A DNA stretch of 64,000 nucleotides, taken from contig JAVVEG010000001.1 in the NCBI GenBank assembly GCA_032251455.1, positions 228,150 to 292,149 on the forward strand. The letters run 5' to 3'. Under the pieces are notes generated by a model. It saw only the letters and a list, made by a program, of their open reading frames with translations, was not told where the DNA came from and did no database searches. The position numbers and the translations under genes were made by a program. This document shows positions 1-9,188 of the stretch, piece by piece. Position 1 is the stretch's first letter, and every line of letters begins with the position of its first letter. The DNA comes from JAVVEG01 sp032251455 (GTDB lineage: Bacteria; Pseudomonadota; Gammaproteobacteria; Pseudomonadales; Pseudohongiellaceae).

Positions 1-344
1 TGGACTCACACGTATTATCCCGATTGGCAACAAGTGCGCTGGACGATATCAAGGCGCGTGACGTAGTGTGTCTGGAGGTGGCTGAATTGACTCCGATGGC
101 GGATTACATGGTCATCGCCACAGGCAATTCAAGCACTCATGTGAAGGCGCTGGCTGATGAGGTCATTCATCAGGTCAAGGAGGCTGGAGGAACAGTCCGG
201 GGCACTGAAGGCAGATTGCAGGCCGAGTGGGTGCTGGTTGATCTGGGTTCCGTCGTGGTACACATCATGTTGGCGCCAACCAGAGCCCTGTACAGCCTGG
301 AAGATTTATGGAATTTTGGCGCCACTGACCGGCATGAAAATTAG
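1..344 (+). CDS. rsfS: Ribosomal silencing factor RsfS (5' end outside window)
   Basis: RsfS/Iojap family protein. The family binds ribosomal protein uL14 on the 50S subunit and blocks joining with 30S during starvation. The visible part has the family signatures ALDDIKARDVVCLEV, a central ADYMVIATGNSSTHVKAL stretch and a C-terminal VVHIMLAPTRALYSLEDLW. The frame is open to the window edge (first complete in-frame codon at base 3). The TTG at 24 is probably internal, because family members usually have several residues before the LDD motif. The stop overlaps the rlmH start by 11 bases, so the two are translationally coupled as in many gammaproteobacteria. Confidence 0.93.
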   Translation, partial: DSHVLSRLATSALDDIKARDVVCLEVAELTPMADYMVIATGNSSTHVKALADEVIHQVKEAGGTVRGTEGRLQAEWVLVDLGSVVVHIMLAPTRALYSLEDLWNFGATDRHEN

Positions 345-804
345 GCTGCTATCCGTAGGAACAAGAATGCCGGACTGGGTGGATAAAGGGTTCGCCGAGT
401 ACAGCAGGCGCTTGCCAGCAGAATTTGCACTCAGTTGTGAAGAAGTGGCACTGGCCAGGCGGGGTAAGAGCAGTGATATCAATCAGGCCAGATATAAGGA
501 AGGAGAGCTGCTGCTGAACAAGGTAAAGCCAGGCGAGTTTCTGGTGGCGCTCGATGTTCAGGGCAGACAACTGAGCACCAGTGAATTGGCGGAAAAACTG
601 GATGCCATTCGCCAGGATGGTCGGCATCTGGCTCTGCTGGTCGGGGGACCTGATGGGCTGGCACCGGATTGCCTGCAGCAAGCTGATGAAAAATGGTCAC
701 TTTCGGCATTAACTTTACCCCATCCATTGGTTAGAATTGTGGTGGCTGAACAGATATACCGTGCCTGGACCTTGTTGAACGGACACCCCTATCATCGCAG
801 CTGA
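334..804 (+). CDS. rlmH: 23S rRNA (pseudouridine1915-N3)-methyltransferase RlmH
   Basis: A 156-residue SPOUT-class methyltransferase that acts on helix 69 of 23S rRNA in assembled 70S ribosomes. It starts with MKIRLLSVGTRMPDWVDKGF and has the knotted SAM-binding region LLVGGPDGLAPDCLQQAD followed by LTLPHPLVRIVVAEQIYRA and the terminal HPYHR motif, all typical of RlmH, at the usual family length. The ATG at 334 is chosen because it gives this canonical N terminus; the frame is open further upstream only inside rsfS. It sits between rsfS and the mrdA-rodA cell-wall genes, the usual location. Confidence 0.97.
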   Translation: MKIRLLSVGTRMPDWVDKGFAEYSRRLPAEFALSCEEVALARRGKSSDINQARYKEGELLLNKVKPGEFLVALDVQGRQLSTSELAEKLDAIRQDGRHLALLVGGPDGLAPDCLQQADEKWSLSALTLPHPLVRIVVAEQIYRAWTLLNGHPYHRS

Positions 805-881
805 TGGTAAAACTATCTGTTGATCTGATTGTCCAAAGAAAAATGATCTACAAATTAATTCAATGCATATGATGGTAGAGC

Positions 882-2828
882 ATGGCAGAGCAATTCAAAC
901 TGGATGATCATGAACGGGAAACCCGGATTTTCCATCGGCGAATGCTGGTGGCGGGTGTTCTGATTGCCCTGTTGCTTTCAGCCCTGGTGGCATGGATGGT
1001 CAACCTTCAGGTCTACCGCTATGATTATTTTGCCGCACGCTCCGATGGTAACCGCCTGCACTCCCAGTATGTTGCACCCAACCGTGGGCTTATATACGAC
1101 AGTAACGGCATCCTGCTTGCCGAAAACAGACCCATTTTCAACCTGACTGTGGTGCGCGAATCAGCTCGTGATTTTGAAAATTCCGTGGATCTGTTGCAGA
1201 CTCTGATTGCACTTACTCCAGAAGACATGGAGTCTTATCGGGCCAGGCAGGATCGCCGTCCGGTCCCGCATTCCTCCGTACCCATACGTTATCAGCTGAG
1301 TGAGGCAGAAATTGCCAGTGTAGCGGTCAACCAGCACCTGTTGCCCGGTTTCGCCATCGAGGCGCAACTGGTCAGACACTACCCACTGAAAGGCACTGCC
1401 GCTCATGCTCTGGGCTATGTGTCAGAGATCAATCGGGAAGAATTGCAGGCCATGGCGGAAGAGGTGGCCCGAAATTACCGGGGTACCAACCAGATTGGCA
1501 AGACCGGGGTGGAAAAAACCTATGAGTCACTGCTGCATGGGCAGGTGGGCTACGAGACGGTGGAAAAGAACAATCGTGGTCAGGTAACGCGTATTCTTGA
1601 CCGAACCGATCCTGTCCCGGGGCAGGACATCATGCTGCATATGGATGCGCAGTTACAGCTAGCTGCCGAAAGGGCGCTGGGTGATCGACGTGGTGCCATT
1701 GTTGCCATTGACCCGCAGACTGGCGGGATACTGGCCATGCTCAGCAAGCCGGATTATGACCCCAATATGTTCGTGACCGGCATCAGCCGCAATGAACTCA
1801 ATGCACTCAACAGCTCTAGCTATTCCCCCCTGTTCAACCGGGCCATCAGCTCGCGGGTACCTGGCTCCACCATCAAGCCGTTCATTGGTCTGGCGGGTCT
1901 GTATCACGAGGTAATTACGCCGGAAACCACGATTTTCGACCGCGGTTACTATTCTCTGCCGGGCCGTTCTCGCCCTTATTATGACTGGACCTGGTGGGTG
2001 GATAAATCCGGTCATGGTGAGATCGATCTGAGGCGAGCCATCTACCAGTCCTGCAACACCTATTTTCAGACCGTTGCGGTTGAGCTGGGTATTGACCGTA
2101 TTCATGACTATCTGCGCAGTTTTGGTTTCGGCAGTAACAGGAGTCTGGATATTCCTGAAGCAAGCGCCGGGATTACGCCTTCCCGGGCCTGGAAAATGGA
2201 AAACCGGGGCGAGCCCTGGTATGCGGGAGAGACTCCCTTCGAAGGCATAGGCAATGGTATTTTCCAGGCCACAACACTGCAGATGGCCAGTGCAGCTGCC
2301 ACCCTGGCCAATCATGGTGTGTTCAAGGCCCCAAGAATGCTGAAAGCGGTCAAGGATGAATCCGGAGAAATGAAAGCAGCAGTTTTTAATGAGAGCAATA
2401 CGCTGCAACCGATGCTGCCTTCGGCTGAGTATGTCGCCCTGGTCAGAAACGCCATGGTCGATACCACCAGCAAACCCTATGATCGTGAACACAGGCGCCA
2501 TGAAGGCACAGCCTATCCCTTTATCGAGGCCCACGAGCACCTGGCCTACCCTATGGCCGGCAAGTCGGGTACGGCGCAGGTAGTCGAGTTCCAGGTGGAT
2601 GCAGCCGGGAATCGTGACAATGCAGAAATTGAGGAGCGGTTTCGCAATCACGCCATGTTCATTGCCTTCGAGGCGACTGAAAAATCACGTATTGCCGTTG
2701 CTGTCTATGTCGAAAATGGGGAGGGCGGCAGCTCTGTAGGAGGCCCTTTGGCCCGGGAAGTCATGGATGCCTACCTGATACCCAGGATTGCCGCAGAGCC
2801 CAAGCTGGAGCTGACGGCAACCCCTTGA
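882..2828 (+). CDS. mrdA: Peptidoglycan D,D-transpeptidase MrdA (PBP2)
   Basis: Elongation-specific class B penicillin-binding protein of 648 residues that crosslinks peptidoglycan in the periplasm as partner of RodA. One N-terminal membrane segment lies at about residues 22-44, then the pedestal domain, then the transpeptidase domain with the three active-site motifs: STIK with catalytic Ser329, SCN at 390-392 and KSGT at 561-564. The length fits the family. rodA follows 38 bases downstream, the standard mrdAB arrangement. No strong ribosome binding site is visible before the ATG. Confidence 0.97.
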   Translation: MAEQFKLDDHERETRIFHRRMLVAGVLIALLLSALVAWMVNLQVYRYDYFAARSDGNRLHSQYVAPNRGLIYDSNGILLAENRPIFNLTVVRESARDFENSVDLLQTLIALTPEDMESYRARQDRRPVPHSSVPIRYQLSEAEIASVAVNQHLLPGFAIEAQLVRHYPLKGTAAHALGYVSEINREELQAMAEEVARNYRGTNQIGKTGVEKTYESLLHGQVGYETVEKNNRGQVTRILDRTDPVPGQDIMLHMDAQLQLAAERALGDRRGAIVAIDPQTGGILAMLSKPDYDPNMFVTGISRNELNALNSSSYSPLFNRAISSRVPGSTIKPFIGLAGLYHEVITPETTIFDRGYYSLPGRSRPYYDWTWWVDKSGHGEIDLRRAIYQSCNTYFQTVAVELGIDRIHDYLRSFGFGSNRSLDIPEASAGITPSRAWKMENRGEPWYAGETPFEGIGNGIFQATTLQMASAAATLANHGVFKAPRMLKAVKDESGEMKAAVFNESNTLQPMLPSAEYVALVRNAMVDTTSKPYDREHRRHEGTAYPFIEAHEHLAYPMAGKSGTAQVVEFQVDAAGNRDNAEIEERFRNHAMFIAFEATEKSRIAVAVYVENGEGGSSVGGPLAREVMDAYLIPRIAAEPKLELTATP

Positions 2829-2866
2829 ATAAAAACGGATATTCCCGTTAGCCCGATGAGATACCC

Positions 2867-4012
2867 ATGGCTGCCAATAATTACGCTCGCAGAGGAATAC
2901 GCACTTTTCAAGGGCTGGAGGTGAACCGGAGCAGATTCCTGCCGCGCATCGATCTGCCCTTGATGACATCCCTGCTGCTGTTGGCCGGGTTTGGTCTGAT
3001 GGTTTTGTACAGTGCCACGGGAGAAAACCTGGCCGATCTTCAGCGCCAGGCTTCAGCCATAGCCATTGCTTTTGTGCTGATGCTGGTGGTTGGACAATTC
3101 GATACCCATTTCTTTTATCGACGTGCCCCATTGATGTATCTGGGTGGGCTTTTGTTGCTGGTGCTGGTGCTGTTTATCGGGGTTGAAACCAACGGAGCAA
3201 AGAGTTGGCTGGATCTGCCTGGGGTGCCCAGCTTTCAGCCGGCCGAGCTGTGCAAGTTTCTTGTCCCTATGCTACTGGCCCGATACCTGTCCAAAAGAAG
3301 GCTGCCACCCAGTTTCAAGGACCTGATGGTGTCAGCCTTGATCATATTGCTGCCCACTGGTCTTATCATCATTCAGAATGATACGGGAACCGCATTGATG
3401 GTGCTGGTATCTGGGTTTTTTGTCCTGCTTCTGGCCGGAATCAGTTGGCGTCTGATCTTTCTGGGTATTGGCACGGTGCTGCTGGCCTCACCGGCCTGGT
3501 GGATTTTCCTGGCGCGTCCGCACCAGAAAAACCGGATTCTGACCTTTTTTGATCCTTTTCGTGATCCGACCGGCGCAGGCTATAACATCATCCAGTCCCA
3601 GATAGCGATAGGATCAGGTGGGGTACAGGGCAAGGGCTGGCTCAACGGGGCGCAGTCGCAGCTGGATTTCATTCCGGAAAGTGACACCGATTTCATTTTG
3701 GCCGTTCTGGCTGAAGAGTTTGGCCTGATCGGTGTGCTGTTGTTGATAGCTCTTTATCTGGCCATACTGGTAAGGGGTTTTCAGATTGCTCTTTCCGGGC
3801 AGGATACCTTCAGCCGCCTGCTTGCTGGCAGTCTGGTGCTTACCTTCTTTTTCTATGTGTTCGTCAATATGGCAATGGTATCCGGGTTGATGCCAGTGGT
3901 CGGCTTGCCATTGCCCATGCTCAGCAGAGGTGGCACATCCATAGTGACGTTGATGATCGGTTTTGGTCTGTTGATGTCGATTCATACTCACAGACGGGTA
4001 CTTTCACAGTAA
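2867..4012 (+). CDS. rodA: Peptidoglycan glycosyltransferase RodA (MrdB)
   Basis: SEDS-family integral membrane glycan polymerase of 381 residues that works with MrdA in lateral wall growth. The protein is a series of hydrophobic helices after a basic N terminus of about 30 residues. Family signatures include GAKSWLDLPGVPSFQPAELCK, the loop with QSQIAIGSGGVQGKGW and SQLDFIPESDTDFILAVLAEEFG, and the C-terminal GLPLPMLSRGGTS. The gene immediately follows mrdA. mltB, often found between rodA and rlpA in relatives, is not present here. Confidence 0.97.
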   Translation: MAANNYARRGIRTFQGLEVNRSRFLPRIDLPLMTSLLLLAGFGLMVLYSATGENLADLQRQASAIAIAFVLMLVVGQFDTHFFYRRAPLMYLGGLLLLVLVLFIGVETNGAKSWLDLPGVPSFQPAELCKFLVPMLLARYLSKRRLPPSFKDLMVSALIILLPTGLIIIQNDTGTALMVLVSGFFVLLLAGISWRLIFLGIGTVLLASPAWWIFLARPHQKNRILTFFDPFRDPTGAGYNIIQSQIAIGSGGVQGKGWLNGAQSQLDFIPESDTDFILAVLAEEFGLIGVLLLIALYLAILVRGFQIALSGQDTFSRLLAGSLVLTFFFYVFVNMAMVSGLMPVVGLPLPMLSRGGTSIVTLMIGFGLLMSIHTHRRVLSQ

Positions 4013-4137
4013 CTACCAGTAGAGGTCTTGCCTGGGAAAAAAAGCGTGCGAAAATAAAATTAATATAATAATATCAAGCAGGTTAAACTTTTTTTTAAAC
4101 TATTGGATTAAGAAATAGGTGCGGAGAGTCTCCAACA

Positions 4138-5046
4138 ATGAAAAATAAGGGCAACTACCTGCAATGGACACCCGTCAACCCATTCAGGACGGGATGGTTC
4201 GTATTATTTCTATTTCTGGCTGCTTGCGCCAGTTCGCCACCTTCCCGAACAGAATCGGGAACGCTGCCAGCCAATTACGGACGCTATAGCATCAATCAGG
4301 ATCGTGCACCGAGCAAACCTCTTGATCCTTCACAACTGCGCGAGGTGATTCCCGTACCAGTGGCAAGAACACTGGCTGGCAATAAAAGCCCCTATACAGT
4401 CAACGGACAAAGCTATCATGTCATGGCAACAGAAGCGGGCTATGCCGAAACCGGTTATGCCTCCTGGTATGGTGAAAAATTTCATGGCCACCTGACTTCC
4501 AACGGCGAGGTTTTCGATATGTATCAGATATCAGGAGCCCACAAGTCGTTGCCGATCCCAAGTTTTGTACGCGTCACCAATCTGGAGAATAACCTCAGCA
4601 CTGTCGTGCGGGTCAATGACAGAGGGCCATTTCACAGCGATCGTATTCTTGATCTTTCCTACGCTGCCGCCTGGAAATTGGGCTTTGCCGACAAGGGCAC
4701 GGCCCGGGTCAGGGTAGAGGCAATCGTGCCTGGTCAGGAGAACCAGAGAGTTGCAGAACAGATTGCAGCCACAGAGGGAGCGCAAGGGGAGTCCCGGCAG
4801 GCTGCAACAGGCAGGTTTCTGCAGGTGGGCGCCTATACCGATATCGATTCAGCCAGGCAGATTTCAAACAAGGTTCAACGGCTGACTTCAAAGCCGGTAA
4901 TCATTCGCTCACAGCCGACAGACACTACCTTATCGGTCCTGCATCGGGTAAGGATCGGGCCTTTGCACAGTGATGCGGAAGTCGAAGCGGTGACGGCACA
5001 GTTGCTTGCCGCTGACCTGGGCAGGCCTTACACTGTCAACGAATGA
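4138..5046 (+). CDS. rlpA: Septal ring lytic transglycosylase / rare lipoprotein A (RlpA)
   Basis: Outer-membrane lipoprotein of 302 residues. A lipobox-like LFLAAC puts the lipidated cysteine at residue 30. The double-psi beta-barrel domain spans about 104-195 (GYASWYGEKFHG, NGEVFDMYQISGAHKSLP, VVRVNDRGPF). Its His135 and Asp161 match the residues needed for the lytic activity on peptide-free glycan known from Pseudomonas RlpA. A SPOR domain for binding denuded septal peptidoglycan covers about 226-300. A GGAGAG ribosome binding site precedes the ATG. The 125-base gap after rodA is A+T rich and may hold its own promoter. Confidence 0.94.
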   Translation: MKNKGNYLQWTPVNPFRTGWFVLFLFLAACASSPPSRTESGTLPANYGRYSINQDRAPSKPLDPSQLREVIPVPVARTLAGNKSPYTVNGQSYHVMATEAGYAETGYASWYGEKFHGHLTSNGEVFDMYQISGAHKSLPIPSFVRVTNLENNLSTVVRVNDRGPFHSDRILDLSYAAAWKLGFADKGTARVRVEAIVPGQENQRVAEQIAATEGAQGESRQAATGRFLQVGAYTDIDSARQISNKVQRLTSKPVIIRSQPTDTTLSVLHRVRIGPLHSDAEVEAVTAQLLAADLGRPYTVNE

Positions 5047-5055
5047 ATATCCTGT

Positions 5056-5067
5056 GGGCTTAAGCCC
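5056..5067. repeat. 12-bp perfect palindrome between rlpA and dacA
   Basis: GGGCTTAAGCCC lies 10 bases after the rlpA stop and upstream of dacA. It has no T-run directly after it, so it is a poor terminator. It could be a weak RNA hairpin or a protein-binding site. Function not assigned. Confidence 0.35.
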
Positions 5068-5102
5068 GGCAGGCTCTTGTTAGGTTTTTACAGAGGATAC
5101 AG

Positions 5103-6311
5103 ATGAATAAATTGAAACAGATGCTGTCGGGGTATGCTTGCGGGAGCCGCTCCAGTATTGGCTTTGCAGTGTTTCTGTCCATGTTGCTGGCAGCGGGCAC
5201 GGCACTGGCACAAACACCCCAGGCCATCATTCCGAGAGTGCCGGATATTGCCGCCAGCAGCTATATCATGATCGATGCCGTGACCGGGCATGTCATTGCT
5301 GAAAGCAATGCTGACCTGCCGTTGCCGCCTGCCAGCCTGACCAAGATCATGACGGCCTATATTGCCGAGGTTGAGATAGACAGCGGTAATATGAGCATGT
5401 CAGATATGGTGCATATCAGTGAAAAAGCATGGCGCACACAGGGTTCCAAGACCTTTGTCGATGTCAACAGCCAGGTATCGGTCTCGGATCTGCTGCATGG
5501 CATCATCATTCAGTCAGGGAACGATGCCAGTGTAGCCATGGCAGAGCACATCGCCGGCAGTGAAGATGCTTTTGCCGACATGATGAACCAGCACGCTCAG
5601 CGGCTGGGCATGAGCAATTCATTTTTCATGAATTCCAGTGGGCTCGATACGGAAGACAATTACAATATCATGTCTGCGCGGGATCTTTCCATTTTGGCCC
5701 GGGCCACCATACTCGAACATCCCGACCATTACAGCCTGTATTCACAACGTGAGTTCACGTTCAACGGCATCACACAGGCCAATCGCAATAGTCTGTTGTT
5801 TCGTGATCGTAATGTTGATGGCATGAAAACCGGCTGGACAACAGATGCCGGTTATTGCCTGGTTGCTTCGGCCCAGCGTGATGGCATGCGCTTGATTACT
5901 GTCGTGATGGGTGCAGAAAGTGAGGATGCCCGTGCGATTGAAACCCAGAAGTTGATGACCTACGGGTTTCGCTACTTTGAAACGCACAAACTTTATGATG
6001 CCGGCGAGATTCTCAATACGGTGAAAATCTGGTCAGGCAAGCAGAATACACTGGATTTGGGTATTCAGGATGAGGTCACGGTGACTATCCCACGAGGACG
6101 CAGCGCCGACCTGCAAGCCAATATTGCAGTGGATGAGATTATCAGGGCAGAAGTAAGCCAGGGCCAGGTCATGGGAACCGTTGCCATTACCCTGGGAGAT
6201 GAACCTGTCTATACCGGCAATGTCATTGCCCTGGAGACGGTGGAAAAAGGCGGTTTGCTGAAACGCTTGATCGATTTCCTTACCCTGTTCTTCACCAATT
6301 TGTTTGGTTGA
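5103..6311 (+). CDS. dacA: D-alanyl-D-alanine carboxypeptidase DacA (PBP5/6 type)
   Basis: Class C low-molecular-weight PBP of 402 residues that trims the terminal D-Ala of peptidoglycan stem peptides. It has a signal peptide ending near ALAQ at residues 33-37. The active-site motifs are SLTK with catalytic Ser78, SGN at 138-140 and KTG at 242-244. A PBP5-type C-terminal beta domain and a terminal amphipathic helix (GLLKRLIDFLTLFFTNLFG) anchor it to the periplasmic face of the inner membrane. AGAGG precedes the ATG. The tail is close to the start of ybeD. Confidence 0.97.
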   Translation: MNKLKQMLSGYACGSRSSIGFAVFLSMLLAAGTALAQTPQAIIPRVPDIAASSYIMIDAVTGHVIAESNADLPLPPASLTKIMTAYIAEVEIDSGNMSMSDMVHISEKAWRTQGSKTFVDVNSQVSVSDLLHGIIIQSGNDASVAMAEHIAGSEDAFADMMNQHAQRLGMSNSFFMNSSGLDTEDNYNIMSARDLSILARATILEHPDHYSLYSQREFTFNGITQANRNSLLFRDRNVDGMKTGWTTDAGYCLVASAQRDGMRLITVVMGAESEDARAIETQKLMTYGFRYFETHKLYDAGEILNTVKIWSGKQNTLDLGIQDEVTVTIPRGRSADLQANIAVDEIIRAEVSQGQVMGTVAITLGDEPVYTGNVIALETVEKGGLLKRLIDFLTLFFTNLFG

Positions 6312-6318
6312 TAGTGTT

Positions 6319-6588
6319 ATGACTGCAACAGAGGCTCCCAAAATTCAGTTTCCCTGTGCCTATCCTGTCAAGGTGATGGGGCTTGCCGAACCCGGTTTTG
6401 CAGCTGAGGTAATTGCCATTTTTCAACGGCATGCGCCCGAGTGCAATGATAGCAAGGTCAGCAGCAGACTCAGTGCCAAGGGCAACTATATGGCTCTGAC
6501 AATCACCATCGAAGCCTCCGGTCAGGAGCAATTGCAGAAACTGTTCAGTGATCTGAAGACGATGCCCAGCGTGAAAATGGTGCTATGA
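6319..6588 (+). CDS. ybeD: DUF493 family protein YbeD
   Basis: A small cytosolic ACT-like protein of 89 residues, of a family almost always found between dacA and lipB. Motifs match the family: IQFPCAYPVKVMGLAEPGF, then SSRLSAKGNYMALTITI and a C-terminal LFSDLKTMPSVKMVL. The ATG at 6319 was preferred over an in-frame TTG at 6304 inside the dacA coding end. It overlaps lipB by four bases (ATGA), which implies coupling. Its role is not well defined; context suggests a link to lipoate metabolism. Confidence 0.9.
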   Translation: MTATEAPKIQFPCAYPVKVMGLAEPGFAAEVIAIFQRHAPECNDSKVSSRLSAKGNYMALTITIEASGQEQLQKLFSDLKTMPSVKMVL

Positions 6589-7262
6589 GCGCCAGCCCCG
6601 CAGGAACATTGATTATCCGCAATCTGGGGGAGCTCGACTATGTCCCGGTGTGGCAGCGGATGCAGGCTTTTACTGTCGACAGGGATGACAAGACCCTTGA
6701 TGAGCTATGGTTGTTGAGCCACCCTCCGGTATTTACCCAGGGGCAGGCCGGCAAGGCCGAACATCTGTTGGATACCGGCTCTATTCCGGTTGTTCAGATT
6801 GATCGGGGCGGCCAGGCAACCTATCATGGCCCCGGGCAACTCGTGGTGTATCTGTTGCTGGATCTCCGGCGGGCAGGGCTGGGTATCCGGGCACTCGTGG
6901 ATATGCTGGAGCAAGCCGTTATTGCCGTTCTGGAGCAGCTGGGAATTTGTGCTCAGACCCGGGCAAAAGCGCCTGGTGTGTATGTAAATGATGCTAAAAT
7001 TGCGGCACTTGGCTTGCGGGTCAAACAAGGCAGATCCTACCATGGCCTCAGTGTGAATATTGATATGGATCTTGCCCCCTTTTTGCGCATCAATCCCTGT
7101 GGCTACAAAGGCTTGCGTTCAACCACGGTGTTGCTTGAATTGCAGCGGCAGGGCAAAGTGGTCGCAAACCTGTGGTCTGTCGTCCAGGGTTTGCTCGAAG
7201 CAGAGCTGGTACGCAGGGCAGGGTATAGCACTTTTCTCAAACAAACAGGTTTCAATCAGTAA
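6585..7262 (+). CDS. lipB: Octanoyl-[ACP]-protein N-octanoyltransferase LipB
   Basis: Transfers octanoyl groups from ACP to the lipoyl domains of 2-oxoacid dehydrogenases and GcvH, the first step of lipoate biosynthesis. The protein has 225 residues with the family motifs RGGQATYHGPGQLVVYLLLDL, the catalytic Lys138 in NDAKIAALG, HGLSVNID and the catalytic Cys172 in INPCGYKG. It starts four bases inside the ybeD end, and its stop is one base before the lipA ATG, so ybeD-lipB-lipA form an operon. Confidence 0.97.
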   Translation: MSASPAGTLIIRNLGELDYVPVWQRMQAFTVDRDDKTLDELWLLSHPPVFTQGQAGKAEHLLDTGSIPVVQIDRGGQATYHGPGQLVVYLLLDLRRAGLGIRALVDMLEQAVIAVLEQLGICAQTRAKAPGVYVNDAKIAALGLRVKQGRSYHGLSVNIDMDLAPFLRINPCGYKGLRSTTVLLELQRQGKVVANLWSVVQGLLEAELVRRAGYSTFLKQTGFNQ

Positions 7263-7263
7263 C

Positions 7264-8229
7264 ATGACCCCCGAACAACCAAGACGTAATGTGTTGATAG
7301 AAGGAAAAAAACTGCGCGGTGCGGAGAAGGTCGCCCGTATTCCGGTAAAGGTCATCCCGACAGTCGAGCTATTGCCCAAACCGGACTGGATAAGAGTACG
7401 CATACCGGCCTCACCCCGCATCAGCGCCATCAAGGAAAAACTCAGGAAGCACAAGCTGGCCTCGGTCTGTGAAGAGGCCTCCTGCCCCAATCTCGGCGAA
7501 TGCTTCAGCAACGGAACGGCTACCTTCATGATCATGGGAGAGATCTGTACCCGCCGCTGTCCTTTTTGCGATGTGGCGCATGGCAAACCCAAGCCGCTGT
7601 ATGAAAACGAACCCAGGGAGCTGGCAGAAGCCATTGCCGAGATGCAATTGCGTTATGTGGTTATTACCTCGGTCGACAGAGACGACCTCAAGGACAGCGG
7701 GGCGCAACATTTTGCCAACTGTATTACCGAGACCAGAAGGTTCAATCCGGATATTCAGGTGGAAGTGCTGGTGCCGGATTTTCGGGGCCGCATGCAGATA
7801 GCCCTCGATATCCTGGAGCAAACGCCACCGGATGTGTTCAATCATAATCTGGAAACAGTGCCCCGGCTTTATCGTCAAGCCCGTCCGGGAGCAGATTACC
7901 AATGGTCCTTGGATCTGCTCAAAGCGTACAAGGCAAGAGTCCCTTCCGTATTGAGCAAATCAGGGCTGATGCTGGGTCTTGGAGAAACAAAGGAAGAGGT
8001 GATGGCGGTGATGCGCGATCTGAAAGCCCACGATGTGGACATGGTTACCCTTGGCCAGTACCTGCAGCCCAGCCGCAATCATTTGCCGGTGGACCGCTTC
8101 GTGCACCCGGATGAATTCGAGGAACTGCGCAAGTACGGTGAAGCCTTGGGTTTCAGGCATATAGCCAGCGGCCCGCTGGTCAGGTCTTCCTACCACGCAG
8201 ACAAGCAAGCCAAAGGAGAAGTAGTATGA
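7264..8229 (+). CDS. lipA: Lipoyl synthase LipA
   Basis: Radical-SAM enzyme that inserts two sulfurs into protein-bound octanoyl chains. The protein has 321 residues. The auxiliary cluster cysteines are Cys69, Cys74 and Cys80 (C-x4-C-x5-C). The radical-SAM cysteines are Cys95, Cys99 and Cys102 in CTRRCPFC. The terminal SSYHADKQ holds the R-S-S-Y-style serine that ligates the auxiliary cluster. The frame is open far upstream inside lipB, but the ATG at 7264, one base after the lipB stop, gives the expected N terminus and length. Confidence 0.97.
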   Translation: MTPEQPRRNVLIEGKKLRGAEKVARIPVKVIPTVELLPKPDWIRVRIPASPRISAIKEKLRKHKLASVCEEASCPNLGECFSNGTATFMIMGEICTRRCPFCDVAHGKPKPLYENEPRELAEAIAEMQLRYVVITSVDRDDLKDSGAQHFANCITETRRFNPDIQVEVLVPDFRGRMQIALDILEQTPPDVFNHNLETVPRLYRQARPGADYQWSLDLLKAYKARVPSVLSKSGLMLGLGETKEEVMAVMRDLKAHDVDMVTLGQYLQPSRNHLPVDRFVHPDEFEELRKYGEALGFRHIASGPLVRSSYHADKQAKGEVV

Positions 8230-9188
8230 TGAGTCGAGTTGTAGCGGCTGCCAGTCAACGTATTGCGGGTATCGTGGTGGCTGGATTGTTGTTATCCCAG
8301 CAGGTGATGGCTGATCCTTTTGTCCGGGTAAGTACCACCTATGGTGATTTTACCCTCGAACTGCTTGATGAAGCGGCACCGGCCACCGTGCAGAATTTCC
8401 TCAACTATGTCAATCGCCGCGATTACAACGGTACCTTTATTCATCGTCTGGATGCAGGCTTTGTTTTTCAGGGCGGGGCATTTCGTTTCCAGCCTTTTGT
8501 CGGACTGATCAATGTGCCTCAGGATCCACCGGTAGTGAATGAGTTCAATATCTCCAATACCCGTGGCACTGTGGCCATGGCAAAATTGCCCTCGGATCCG
8601 AACAGTGCAACCAGCCAATGGTTTGTCAATCTGGGCGACAACTCGGCCAATCTGGATAACCAGAACGGGGGGTTTACCGCCTTTGCCAGGGTGATGGGAG
8701 ATGGCATGAGCGTGGCCGATCAAATTGGCGCACAACCCGTTTTCAACCTGGGTTCGCTGACACCCACGTTGCCCCTGCGTGGAGATACCAGCGGAGGGGT
8801 TTCCTCCGCACTGGATGTAAAAGCCAATAACTTTATCACCCTCAGCATGGTACAGACCCAGCGCTTTACCGAAGCCATGCATGTTTTTGAATCTGCCAAC
8901 GGGCTTTTGATGACGACAGTTGAAGGAGGGGTTGAAGGACGGTTCAGCCTGAATATGCGCCTGATCGCCACAGAACCAGAGATCCTCTTTGAGGTCAACC
9001 GCGATACCATGGTGCCACTTGCCATCAATCCAGAGGGAGCGGCGATATTCAGCAATGAGGATAATCGTCTGCGAATTCCAGTCGTTGAGTTGAACATGGG
9101 GGGGAATATCAGTCAGATACGCAATGTGGTTCTGGTCTTGACTGAGGTTGAGAATCTGCGTTTCAAACTGGAATCCTATGAGGAGTAA
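8226..9188 (+). CDS. Periplasmic cyclophilin-type peptidyl-prolyl isomerase with extra C-terminal domain
   Basis: A secreted 320-residue protein with a signal peptide cleaved near VMA/DP (about residue 29). It then has a cyclophilin domain at about 31-195: VSTTYGDFTLELLDEAAPATVQNFL, TFIHRL, FQGGAF, ATSQWFVNLGDN and GGFTAFARVMGDGM. These fit the PpiA/PpiB class that isomerises Xaa-Pro bonds. Residues from about 215 to 320 form a second, beta-rich region that I do not recognise. The start overlaps the lipA stop by four bases, so the gene may be transcribed with the lipoate operon. Confidence 0.88.
   Translation: MMSRVVAAASQRIAGIVVAGLLLSQQVMADPFVRVSTTYGDFTLELLDEAAPATVQNFLNYVNRRDYNGTFIHRLDAGFVFQGGAFRFQPFVGLINVPQDPPVVNEFNISNTRGTVAMAKLPSDPNSATSQWFVNLGDNSANLDNQNGGFTAFARVMGDGMSVADQIGAQPVFNLGSLTPTLPLRGDTSGGVSSALDVKANNFITLSMVQTQRFTEAMHVFESANGLLMTTVEGGVEGRFSLNMRLIATEPEILFEVNRDTMVPLAINPEGAAIFSNEDNRLRIPVVELNMGGNISQIRNVVLVLTEVENLRFKLESYEE

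Noticed and set aside
1659..2651. A 330-codon open frame on the minus strand opposite mrdA
   Set aside because: It is fully antisense to the conserved transpeptidase domain, its protein has no family-like pattern, and mrdA has all active-site motifs.
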